Part shown: piece after piece, positions 20,259 through 26,522 of the stretch
How the letters are laid out: each line of letters starts with the position of its first letter
Numbering within the stretch: position 1 is the first letter of the stretch
Source: a virus
IMG/VR virus record: IMGVR_UViG_3300046009_000284
Span: 1-26,522 of that record
Strand: one strand, 5' to 3'
DNA length: 26,522 nucleotides
The notes under the pieces: generated by a model
What the model was told of the DNA's origin: nothing
Seen by the model: the letters and a program-made list of their open reading frames with translations, nothing else
Database searches by the model: none
Position numbers and translations under genes: made by a program

Positions 20259-20789
20259 TTATCCTCCGCTTACAGCTGTTATCAGTTGTTCAACGGTTGT
20301 ACAGGCGGTAATCGCGGCCTCTTTAGCGGCGCAGTCAGAAATAATCTTAGCCCTGGCGGCGGCCACATCGGCAGGAATATCCACCCCGCGCTCGGCCTTG
20401 CGGATCACCATCCAGTCGGTTTGGGCGAGTTGGGAGTTAGCTGCGGCCTTGATTTGGGCGATCCACTGAGACTTTAGCCCCTTGGTGACTACCTGCTCGG
20501 CGGTGTCTTCCATCTTCTGGGTGTCGCGGTTATAGGTCTGGACGTACAGGGGTGTGCCGTCTTCTTTAACCTCTGGCCGATCATTTAACAGCTTTGGATT
20601 GTTTACGCCCCAGTAGAACCGCTGGTCGTACCACGGTTCATTTGCCTCAAATGGGTCTGGGTCGTTGGTTTCAACCACGCCAAGTTTTGCCCTGACAGCA
20701 GGATTAAGCAGGTTTTCATATCGAACCCCATCGGCACGGAAATACTCCCTGCGGATGTTGACGGGCTGTCCGTTAATTAAATAAGCCAT
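20259..20789 (-). CDS. Tail-fibre assembly chaperone-like protein, 176 aa
   Basis: The N-terminal part (MAYLINGQPVNIRREYFRAD, then a beta-rich region to about 95) is followed by a helical C-terminus with QLAQTDWMVIRKAERGVDIP (120-139) and a Cys-containing Ala-rich helix pair (ISDCAAKEAAITACTTVEQL). The 'TDW...RKAERGVDIP' pattern resembles the C-terminal part of tail assembly chaperones, which usually read DWT followed by a helix. It sits directly after the 758-aa fibre (11-bp gap), as expected for a fibre-specific folding factor. No membrane segment. Ribosome site GGAG 6 nt before the ATG. The alternative is a minor virion protein; the chaperone role is inferred from pattern and position. Confidence 0.62.
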   Translation of the reverse strand: MAYLINGQPVNIRREYFRADGVRYENLLNPAVRAKLGVVETNDPDPFEANEPWYDQRFYWGVNNPKLLNDRPEVKEDGTPLYVQTYNRDTQKMEDTAEQVVTKGLKSQWIAQIKAAANSQLAQTDWMVIRKAERGVDIPADVAAARAKIISDCAAKEAAITACTTVEQLITAVSGG

Positions 20790-20800
20790 GTATTTCTCCG

Positions 20801-23077
20801 TTATCGTGCGAGAGTATATTTGAAGGGGAACTCAGCGAAGGCGGCGTAGATGTAGGTTGTCCCGTTTCCATTTACACCGGTGTTAGTGCCACGAATCTTA
20901 AATCCGTTAGAAACAAAATCTGTTTGTCTTGTTGCGCTATCTACCTGTTCTGCATCTGAAAGATTAGGCCATAACTGGTCATTCACGACGTTGAATGGGC
21001 TTCTAGCGGCATCTTCAACCTGCCAAGAATCAACAGCACTTGACGGTTTGATCAGAACATACTTTGGCCTAAAGCCCGTGTATATGAAGGGGCCGTCACT
21101 AGAGCCATTACCTGTATAGGAGCCAAAGGCAGAGTAGCCCGTAACAGCAGCAAACACATAAGCAATGTATGTGTTGCTACTTACGTTTACCATGCCGTCC
21201 GTACCCAACGTAAATGTTGTTGAAGAAAGCGACTTAACTGTGGACGTATTGGATGACTCCGCATCAGTCTTGTTAAGTCTCAATCCGTAACTAATTGATG
21301 TAAGTCCTGTTTGGTAATAATACCAATCGTCACCGCTTCTTCTTCGTACAATAATCATGCTTGGAGTAACCCCAAGGCCATGCCCTACAGTTGCATTATC
21401 GTTTCCATCTCCGGTATAACTAACAATACTAAAGCCAGCAGTTGTGTTTGCGCTTACTGTGCTGCTTATCGTTCCGGCTGTATTAGATGAGCCAGCGCCG
21501 TTGCCTTTCCAGTTCCATGCAACGTAGGTGTCGGTGTTAGTGTTAAGTTGTGCAAGCGCACCTACTGTAAAGCCGTCTGTTCCAAATGCAGTTAGTCCGG
21601 TTGATTCAGTTGTTTCAGCGGTTGCTGTGTTGCTTTCTAACTGCTTTTGCACACCCCTAACTGCATCGTATAGTCCGTGGTCAGCCGCACCGGAACGCTC
21701 TTTAATCCACACCCAATCCGGCTGGAATCCCACACCTGTTACGCCGAGGCTTGAGCCAGTTCCGGTGTAGAGAACGGTGTTGAAGTAATCATTCGCCTGT
21801 GTAGTGCTAGTAGCACCGATGGTCGGCGTAGGCAGATTAGTTGTTACCAATGCCTTAAAGCCAGAGGGGGCTGTTGCCGCAAAAGGTCTTTGCCCAGTAT
21901 TTAATGACCCTGTTGTTGCAGATGCAGCACTTGCATAAATAAATTGTTGCCCCGTTAATCCTGTTGTAATGTTTGTAAACGATCCAGCATCAGTAATGTT
22001 TATATAGTCTAGTGTACCTGCGGCGGTTAATCTAAATCCGTATGTTTTACCGTTTGCAATAGTAGTTGTATTTGTTGTGCCAGTTGACGATACCGTTCCG
22101 GCAGTTGTTGTGCCACCAGTAGATGTAATTTCCCAATAAGTATCAAACTGCAACAAGGTTTGCGTACTCCTTGCTGTGTCATTAGTAACATCAAGGTTTC
22201 CATTTGCGGCAGAATCACCGTTTATTAGCGGATTCCAAGTGGCGTAGTTACCACGCACCTCACCACCAGCACCTGTGTCTGTGCCGTACTGGGTTGGGCT
22301 GTCTACTAGGCTGTCATTACCAGCGCCAGCGGTTACAGAGAAGTTGTTAGGCGTCCAGTTATTGCCGTTACCCGATGTGTCCTTACCAAGCGTTGTGCTG
22401 GTCGTGCCTGAGTTATCGGCAAACTGTAAGAAAAAGCCGTTAGTGCCGTATGTGCCGGTGTACTTAATCGGCTCCCATACGCCCGTGGCTGAGTTTGTCT
22501 GGCCGAAGGAGGATGGGGTTAGTGCCTGACCGTCGATGAAATTGATTTCGGTCATGTAGCCGTTGAAATTACCTGTTGGCATAAATTGGTTTGCGTATCT
22601 ACCAATAAAATGCTCTAGGGCAGTATTAAAGAAAGGCGTAGCATTTTGCGATGGGTAATCAGACCCTGTAAACGTCTGTTGAACACCATTTACATACATT
22701 TTTACCCGATTACTTGCGGTTGCTTGAGTAGTGTCAACCGCCAATACGATGTGATACCAAGCCGATACATCTCGAAAAACAGCGTTTGTTGTTAAACCAC
22801 TACTACTATATGCACTAAAAAACAGCCTTAATGTATCTCCTGAAAGAAATGCAAAAGAATCTTCAGCGCCACCGCTTTTAGCAGTCATAATTGACTGTAG
22901 CGTGCTTAATGTACTGCGTTTAAGCCACACAGAAAAAGTAAAAATTTTCCCGTTAGTTGGAGTTCCAAGCGTCCTATCCAGGTACGCAGAGTCAGCAGAG
23001 TTAAACCGCAGACTGCGGCTGATCTGATAGCCGCCGCTTACAAAATTACCCAGCAGTAATTCTTGAGATCCGCTCAC
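20801..23077 (-). CDS. LamG/concanavalin-like tail fibre with three repeated beta modules, 758 aa
   Basis: Residues about 25-190 form a LamG/ConA-like domain: FTFSVWLKRS, AWYHIVLAVDTTQ, MYVNGVQQTF and FNGYMTEINFIDGQ are typical strands. A linker with GKDTSGNGNNWTPNNFSV follows. After a Thr/Gly-rich centre come three related beta modules in the last ~330 residues, each starting near a YTG(T/D/N)G turn, with a '(G/F)P..(V/M)(W/I/L)IK/R' strand and ending in TYIAY-like strands (DUF7483-type). Such proteins are probably receptor- or glycan-binding fibres. The ATG at 23101 lacks a ribosome site. I prefer the GTG at 23077, which overlaps the previous stop as GTGA and has AGGGA upstream, giving MSGSQELLLGNF. 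Confidence 0.75.
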   Translation of the reverse strand: MSGSQELLLGNFVSGGYQISRSLRFNSADSAYLDRTLGTPTNGKIFTFSVWLKRSTLSTLQSIMTAKSGGAEDSFAFLSGDTLRLFFSAYSSSGLTTNAVFRDVSAWYHIVLAVDTTQATASNRVKMYVNGVQQTFTGSDYPSQNATPFFNTALEHFIGRYANQFMPTGNFNGYMTEINFIDGQALTPSSFGQTNSATGVWEPIKYTGTYGTNGFFLQFADNSGTTSTTLGKDTSGNGNNWTPNNFSVTAGAGNDSLVDSPTQYGTDTGAGGEVRGNYATWNPLINGDSAANGNLDVTNDTARSTQTLLQFDTYWEITSTGGTTTAGTVSSTGTTNTTTIANGKTYGFRLTAAGTLDYINITDAGSFTNITTGLTGQQFIYASAASATTGSLNTGQRPFAATAPSGFKALVTTNLPTPTIGATSTTQANDYFNTVLYTGTGSSLGVTGVGFQPDWVWIKERSGAADHGLYDAVRGVQKQLESNTATAETTESTGLTAFGTDGFTVGALAQLNTNTDTYVAWNWKGNGAGSSNTAGTISSTVSANTTAGFSIVSYTGDGNDNATVGHGLGVTPSMIIVRRRSGDDWYYYQTGLTSISYGLRLNKTDAESSNTSTVKSLSSTTFTLGTDGMVNVSSNTYIAYVFAAVTGYSAFGSYTGNGSSDGPFIYTGFRPKYVLIKPSSAVDSWQVEDAARSPFNVVNDQLWPNLSDAEQVDSATRQTDFVSNGFKIRGTNTGVNGNGTTYIYAAFAEFPFKYTLAR

Positions 23078-23562
23078 GACACGTTCCCTGTAACCACACA
23101 TACGGTTGAGGAAATAAACAGAATTGTTGCTACGCCACGGGTAGCCAATGTCATCGTGGCCTTGTCCGAGTCCGTCCCGGCGATATAGGCGGTCGTGATC
23201 GAGCAGGTCATCGTGATACCGGCTGAGGTGTTGTTAAAGACTGAGACCACATCGCCCTCGGCAAAGGTAGCATCGGGAATCGTAATCGACCCGCCGGAGC
23301 CTACCTGAACGTACTCGCCCACATCTGCCGTCGTCAGGGTATACGACCCTGTCTTGGTTCCGACGGGGGGAATGTTTAGGTACCCCAGTGTTGAGGTTAA
23401 AGACGGAAGGGTGCAGGTTACGTTTGAGGCAAGCGATGAGGGCGCTGTCAGCTCAACGTAGTTAGTCCCGGTATCGGTATCCTCGGCTAGCCGTACCCGG
23501 CCTTGGGTCGTTGACGTACCGTCTAGGGTTATTAAGCCATCGCCGTTAATAGTTGCTGCCAT
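23074..23562 (-). CDS. Tail-fibre adaptor-type protein, 162 aa
   Basis: A beta-rich, Thr/Ser/Gly-rich protein. Residues 21-58 (GRVRLAEDTDTGTNYVELTA, then SLASNVTCTLPS) match the adaptor seen at the start of many phage fibres, which links the fibre to the baseplate or tail. The second half (TGSYTLTTADVGEYVQVGSG at about 70-90, then ITIPDATFAEGDVVSVFNN) resembles short capping domains that end such fibres. It could be a short fibre of its own or form the virion-proximal piece for the LamG fibre, whose gene overlaps its stop. The ribosome site is GGAG 7 nt before the ATG. GC content is clearly higher than in the adjoining fibre genes. Confidence 0.68.
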   Translation of the reverse strand: MAATINGDGLITLDGTSTTQGRVRLAEDTDTGTNYVELTAPSSLASNVTCTLPSLTSTLGYLNIPPVGTKTGSYTLTTADVGEYVQVGSGGSITIPDATFAEGDVVSVFNNTSAGITMTCSITTAYIAGTDSDKATMTLATRGVATILFISSTVCVVTGNVS

Positions 23563-23565
23563 GAT

Positions 23566-23823
23566 TTACTCCTGATAAGGGAAACGGGCCTTGATCTCGG
23601 CCACCTTGTTTTGCCACTCTTGAACGGTCGCCTCACCGCGCTGCGCCTTGAAGAACAGGCTATCGGATTCAATCTTATAAGCAGTTTCGCGGAGTGCCTT
23701 CATATCAGCATTGTGTCGATCTTTGGCGCTAGCAGCCCATGCGGCTTCTTCAGCATCGCGGGCGGCTTCCTCTTCGGCGGTAAACGGCACCGGGCCGTTA
23801 GCAGTCATGTGATGTCGTGCCAT
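23566..23823 (-). CDS. Small tail-fibre assembly-like protein, 85 aa
   Basis: A short, soluble protein rich in Ala, Glu and Arg. N-terminal PVPFTAEEEAARDAEEAAW (11-29) forms an acidic helix; the C-terminal YKIESDSLFFKAQRGEATVQ (49-68) and AEIKARFPY (75-83) make the 'ESD.LFFK.QRGEAT..EW' pattern I associate with small proteins encoded after phage fibres, some annotated XkdW-like or as assembly chaperones. It lies 10 bp after the 281-aa fibre and 3 bp before the 162-aa fibre. A fibre-specific folding or tail assembly role is inferred; no catalytic motif is present. Ribosome site AAGGA before the ATG. Confidence 0.65.
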   Translation of the reverse strand: MARHHMTANGPVPFTAEEEAARDAEEAAWAASAKDRHNADMKALRETAYKIESDSLFFKAQRGEATVQEWQNKVAEIKARFPYQE

Positions 23824-23833
23824 GATTTATTCC

Positions 23834-24679
23834 TTAGCTATTCTTAATACCGTAAAGACGGGCTGATCCAGAAACAATATTTCCGCTAGAAAAATAAAAC
23901 TTAACACCGGTTAATGCTGCGGCAGAAGCATAGTTTTGCGCCCAAAAACTACCCGCCCCCATTGATGTGGTTGCGGCTGATGTAATACATAATGCTTGAC
24001 CATAAATTGTTTTCCAAAGACTTGTTGATGCCGGATTTGATACATACATAATTGCGTCTACGTGTTCTCCAGAATCATTTCCCACATTAGGAAGTATGGT
24101 TACAGAAGCACCATTTTGTGCTGCAGTACTATTAAAACCACCTGAACCACCAGTATTAGATAAATAATTTTCTGAAAATGCACGATAGTTTGTAGTTTGA
24201 TAACTTCCATCAATTTTCATTTCAAATCTAATTGAAACATTATCTGTTTGAGCAACAAAACCACTAATTACTATTGCATAAACATCGTATGTACTACTAA
24301 AAGTGTTTTCTACATCTACCGTTGCGCTATTGCTTGCAGTTACCGTAGACAGATAAGTCCAAGATCCACCGGCTGGTGTAGCAAAACTCAGCGTCCCAGA
24401 TCCGTTGGTTTGAAGCACCTGACCGCTAGTGCCATCTGCTGAAGGTAGGGTGAAGGTCACATTGGAGGCTACTGTACCAGCAGCTTGAAGGGCTACATAG
24501 TGGCTTGAGTCCGAGTCCATTAGACGCAGATCGCCCTGGCCCTGGATGGTGACGTTACCCGTTGAGTCAACAATTAATCGAGTCGTATCCCCGGTCTGAA
24601 GCTCTAGCTGGTTAACAGTACTGCCAGTGGTGATTAAGCCACCAGAGCCAGTTGAGGTTGCGTTTATGGTTGATGCCAT
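23834..24679 (-). CDS. Tail fibre with adaptor N-terminus and AT-rich tip domain, 281 aa
   Basis: The N-terminal ~100 residues are the common fibre adaptor: STVNQLELQTGDTTRLIVDS (18-37), NVTIQGQGDLRLMDSDSSHY (42-61), then TVASNVTFTLPSADGTSGQVLQTNG. From about residue 105 a different beta-sandwich-like tip follows (SWTYLSTVTASNSATVDVEN, YDVYAIVISGFVAQ, VSIRFEMKIDGSYQT, and a closing VKFYFSSGNIVSGSARLYGI). The tip ends in LYGIKNS, typical for phage fibre heads I have seen. The DNA of the tip is about 30% GC at 24121-24300, against about 53% for the adaptor. Likely a receptor-binding fibre. Start with GGAG 6 nt upstream. Confidence 0.75.
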   Translation of the reverse strand: MASTINATSTGSGGLITTGSTVNQLELQTGDTTRLIVDSTGNVTIQGQGDLRLMDSDSSHYVALQAAGTVASNVTFTLPSADGTSGQVLQTNGSGTLSFATPAGGSWTYLSTVTASNSATVDVENTFSSTYDVYAIVISGFVAQTDNVSIRFEMKIDGSYQTTNYRAFSENYLSNTGGSGGFNSTAAQNGASVTILPNVGNDSGEHVDAIMYVSNPASTSLWKTIYGQALCITSAATTSMGAGSFWAQNYASAAALTGVKFYFSSGNIVSGSARLYGIKNS

Positions 24680-24682
24680 GTC

Positions 24683-25138
24683 TTACTCCGGTTTGTTAGG
24701 CCACTGAATATCCCACGGGAAACCTGCCTGTGCAGGTACATCCCGCAACGCTTGTCTGTATGCCGCCCAAGGGGTGCTTACTGAATCTGCAATGTCTTTG
24801 CCCTGAGTCCAGTCAGAGTCAGCAAGGCGGCGATTTCTGTCATCCCGCACACTCTTAGCCTGCCCGGCATCCTTGGCTGCCTTGGTCTCCTCATCCATGT
24901 CGGCCACTGAGTACTTGGTGTACCACTTGCCGTCTGACTGCTGCTCAACTCCGTCACGGAAGGCGACTTGGTATCTTCCCGGCTGGGCCTGCGGGCCTTC
25001 AAAGACCGGGTCAGCTTGGAGAGCCTCAAGGACTTCTGGGGTCAGCCGGTCAAAGGACGGGCCGTTGTTTTCTCTTAGGTATTGACGCAGCTCACTTTCG
25101 TACATCACTGCGCCGTTTGATCGAAGTCTAATTTCCAT
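24683..25138 (-). CDS. Phage tail assembly chaperone-like protein, 151 aa
   Basis: The C-terminal part, NRRLADSDWTQGKDIADSVS (102-121) followed by TPWAAYRQALRDVPAQAGFP (122-141) and WDIQWPNKP, is the signature of Phage_TAC-type tail-fibre assembly proteins (PF16778-like), where a helix with L..SDWT leads to a W..YRQALRD helix and a final P-W-P tail. The N-terminus (MEIRLRSNGAVMYESELRQY) and middle (QPGRYQVAFRDGVEQQSDGK) match the usual N-terminal extension of such proteins. These assist folding or trimerisation of tail fibres. The gene follows the edge-truncated fibre by 8 bp and precedes the 281-aa fibre by 3 bp. Ribosome site AGAGG before the ATG. Confidence 0.85.
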   Translation of the reverse strand: MEIRLRSNGAVMYESELRQYLRENNGPSFDRLTPEVLEALQADPVFEGPQAQPGRYQVAFRDGVEQQSDGKWYTKYSVADMDEETKAAKDAGQAKSVRDDRNRRLADSDWTQGKDIADSVSTPWAAYRQALRDVPAQAGFPWDIQWPNKPE

Positions 25139-25146
25139 GTTTACCT

Positions 25147-26522
25147 CTAGGCTATCGCCAAAAAGATGAATGTCCCACCGTTAGCGTTTATTGCCGCAGG
25201 GGCGGTGCTACTAATTTCAAACCCTGAATTTGCGGTGTCAATATAGTCGGTGTTGGTAACCTCTGCCGCTGTAGAATTTAAAAGCAGGTATGGATCGTTC
25301 CCGGCCACTATGCCGCGAGCCGAATCCCAGACGTACCAATCGCCTGTGCTATCAGTGCGCTTGATTAACACAAACCGACTACCCGCTGTGAATCCGCAGT
25401 TGATAGTTTGTGTTGTGCCTGTGCCTGTATAACTGCCTACCTTGCTTACACCAGCTACGGAAGCAAAGAGGTAGGCGACGTAGGTTCCTGTGCTTGAATT
25501 TACAGACGATGCTGTATCAAGAGTAAACGCAGAAGTTGTTGGTTTTGCATAAAAACCATAACTTGTGTTATATCCCTGGTTTACAAAACCAGCACCAGTT
25601 GTATTTAAAAATGCAAAAGTAAAATCTGACGCTCCAAATTGAGTTCCAACAGCCCAATTTACACTAGCATCTCTACGTTTTATAATTATCAACTCTGGCA
25701 CAACACCAAGGTTATGGCTAACACTTAATCCAGCAGAACCAGTGCCTGTATAGCAGACCACATCAAAGAAGCCGGGGGCGCGTTGGAAAGAATAGTCAAC
25801 AAGCGTACTTGTATTTGTTGCTCCGTTTGATGCGGCACAAAAAGCGCCAGTCATGGTATCCCATGGGTTTGTAGCCATAGCTCCTGTTAGCTCGGCATCA
25901 GTGCTATTTGATTGCAAGGTCAGATTGCCAACCAGTCTTGGAGTCCATGCCCAATATTCGGCAGCACTTGTGTAACGCTTGATTACAGCTAGGTCAGTCA
26001 ATATATCGCTGTTTGTCTTGGCAACGCTACCACTACCAGACCTTGTACCAACATCAAAAACACTCGTCCCACTCGTAGGCGTTTTCATTGGCCCACGGCG
26101 AATAGCGATGTAGATGTAGGTTTGACTAGCCGTCAGTACGTTGGCTTTAAATCCTGTTGCTGATGGCGCAATAGCAAAACCAGTGGTTTCCGCATCAGAC
26201 AGATTTGGACGTAAGTTAGAGGCGTTATATGCGCTACTTGTATCTTGAACCGGCAAACCCCTCATATTGTCAACCAGCCACCAGTCTTGTGCAGCAGATG
26301 CGTTTTTGACCAAAATCCACTGAGGTTCATAGCCAAGACTAACTTCCACTTGAGAAGCGCCAACAACAGATCCACAAGTAATCACATTCTGATCGCCAGC
26401 AAGACCAAAGCCGCCAGCGTTGTGGGCGAAGAGGTAGGCGACGTAGGTTCCACCGTTTGCGTTTACATCGCTATAGTTACCAAGACTAAATACAGTTGAT
26501 GTTGGTGCTGTATTGTTCCAAA
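25147..26522 (-). CDS. Partial tail fibre of repeated beta modules (DUF7483-type), cut by right edge
   Basis: The reading frame is open to the right edge, so the start and N-terminus are outside; 457 complete codons are present. A GTG at 26385 is internal, not a start. Three related modules are visible. The first has QVEVSLGYEPQWILVKNASA, DWWLVDNMRG and NLRPNLSDAETTGF. The second has FFDVVCYTGTGSAGLSVSHN, PELIIIKRRD and TYVAYLFASVAG. The third has VGSYTGTGTTQTINCGF, FVLIKRTDSTGDWYVWDSAR and NGGTFIFLAIA at the C-terminus. The same module type makes up the end of the 758-aa protein, so the two fibres are related in part. Each module probably folds as a beta sandwich in a receptor-binding fibre. 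A dedicated chaperone-like gene follows. Confidence 0.75.
   Translation of the reverse strand, partial: WNNTAPTSTVFSLGNYSDVNANGGTYVAYLFAHNAGGFGLAGDQNVITCGSVVGASQVEVSLGYEPQWILVKNASAAQDWWLVDNMRGLPVQDTSSAYNASNLRPNLSDAETTGFAIAPSATGFKANVLTASQTYIYIAIRRGPMKTPTSGTSVFDVGTRSGSGSVAKTNSDILTDLAVIKRYTSAAEYWAWTPRLVGNLTLQSNSTDAELTGAMATNPWDTMTGAFCAASNGATNTSTLVDYSFQRAPGFFDVVCYTGTGSAGLSVSHNLGVVPELIIIKRRDASVNWAVGTQFGASDFTFAFLNTTGAGFVNQGYNTSYGFYAKPTTSAFTLDTASSVNSSTGTYVAYLFASVAGVSKVGSYTGTGTTQTINCGFTAGSRFVLIKRTDSTGDWYVWDSARGIVAGNDPYLLLNSTAAEVTNTDYIDTANSGFEISSTAPAAINANGGTFIFLAIA
25466..25488 (-). repeat. 23-bp direct repeat, copy 1, within fibre modules
   Basis: An exact 23-base match to 26429-26451. It encodes the G-T-Y-V-A-Y-L-F strand that closes a module. 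The flanking DNA is clearly diverged, so this is a conserved island or a trace of gene conversion between modules. Confidence 0.8.
26429..26451 (-). repeat. 23-bp direct repeat, copy 2, within fibre modules
   Basis: The partner of 25466-25488, at the corresponding place in the preceding module (G-G-T-Y-V-A-Y-L-F-A). The spacing between the two copies is 963 bp. Confidence 0.8.

Noticed and set aside
20801-26522. Diversity-generating retroelement acting on the fibres
   Set aside because: No reverse transcriptase, template repeat or C-type-lectin-like variable end is seen; fibre repeats are diverged modules and not template/variable pairs.
1-26522. tRNA genes, integrase or attachment site
   Set aside because: I looked for tRNA-like cloverleaves, integrase motifs and flanking repeats by eye and saw none; a tRNAscan-SE run would settle the tRNA question.

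Overview
The window looks like a 26.5 kb piece of a tailed-phage genome (Caudoviricetes), probably a podovirus-like phage of a Gram-negative, aquatic bacterium. This rests on protein families: a P22 gp10-like tail hub protein, very large alpha-helical proteins of the DNA-ejection type, a GH24 endolysin beside holin- and spanin-like membrane proteins, fibre proteins with N-terminal adaptors common in aquatic phages, and a phage recombination cassette. No terminase, portal, major capsid protein, integrase, polymerase or tRNA is visible, so the packaging/head genes and most of replication lie outside. Host and lifestyle cannot be read from this piece.

Nearly everything is on the minus strand, so transcription runs from high to low coordinates. 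(1) 26522-20259, tail fibres: a right-edge-truncated fibre of repeated beta modules, then a tail-fibre assembly chaperone-like protein, a 281-aa fibre, a small chaperone-like protein, a 162-aa fibre/adaptor, a 758-aa LamG-type fibre and another chaperone-like protein. (2) 20257-18246: a small basic protein with a dockerin/EF-hand-like calcium loop, a terminator-like hairpin, then a lysis cassette of three small membrane proteins and a GH24 lysozyme in which the usual catalytic Asp is Cys. (3) 18243-15179: the P22 gp10-like hub protein and a C1q-like minor fibre carrying an inserted beta module. (4) A consensus-like sigma-70 promoter at 15182-15154 precedes five genes (865, 423, 293, 561 and 1845 aa), read as internal virion/DNA-ejection proteins. 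The 1845-aa protein carries a zincin motif (HEALGH) and a region like LPD38 of phage polyvalent proteins. (5) At 3.1-2.6 kb a lone plus-strand gene, a RusA-type Holliday-junction resolvase, converges on the ejection operon and diverges from the next block across a 155-bp regulatory region holding a 23-bp palindrome. (6) 2589-1, recombination: PD-(D/E)XK nuclease with a Cys cluster, DUF3310 protein, ERF-family annealing protein, SSB-like protein with an acidic DDEDVPF tip, a conserved hypothetical protein, and an edge-truncated ribbon-helix-helix-like gene.

Genes are packed tightly: many start/stop pairs overlap as ATGA, TAATG, TGATG or GTGA, implying translational coupling in long polycistronic messages. 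I revised five starts from Shine-Dalgarno evidence. No stretch above 300 bp lacks a gene. All functional calls are from reading motifs by eye; no database search was run.
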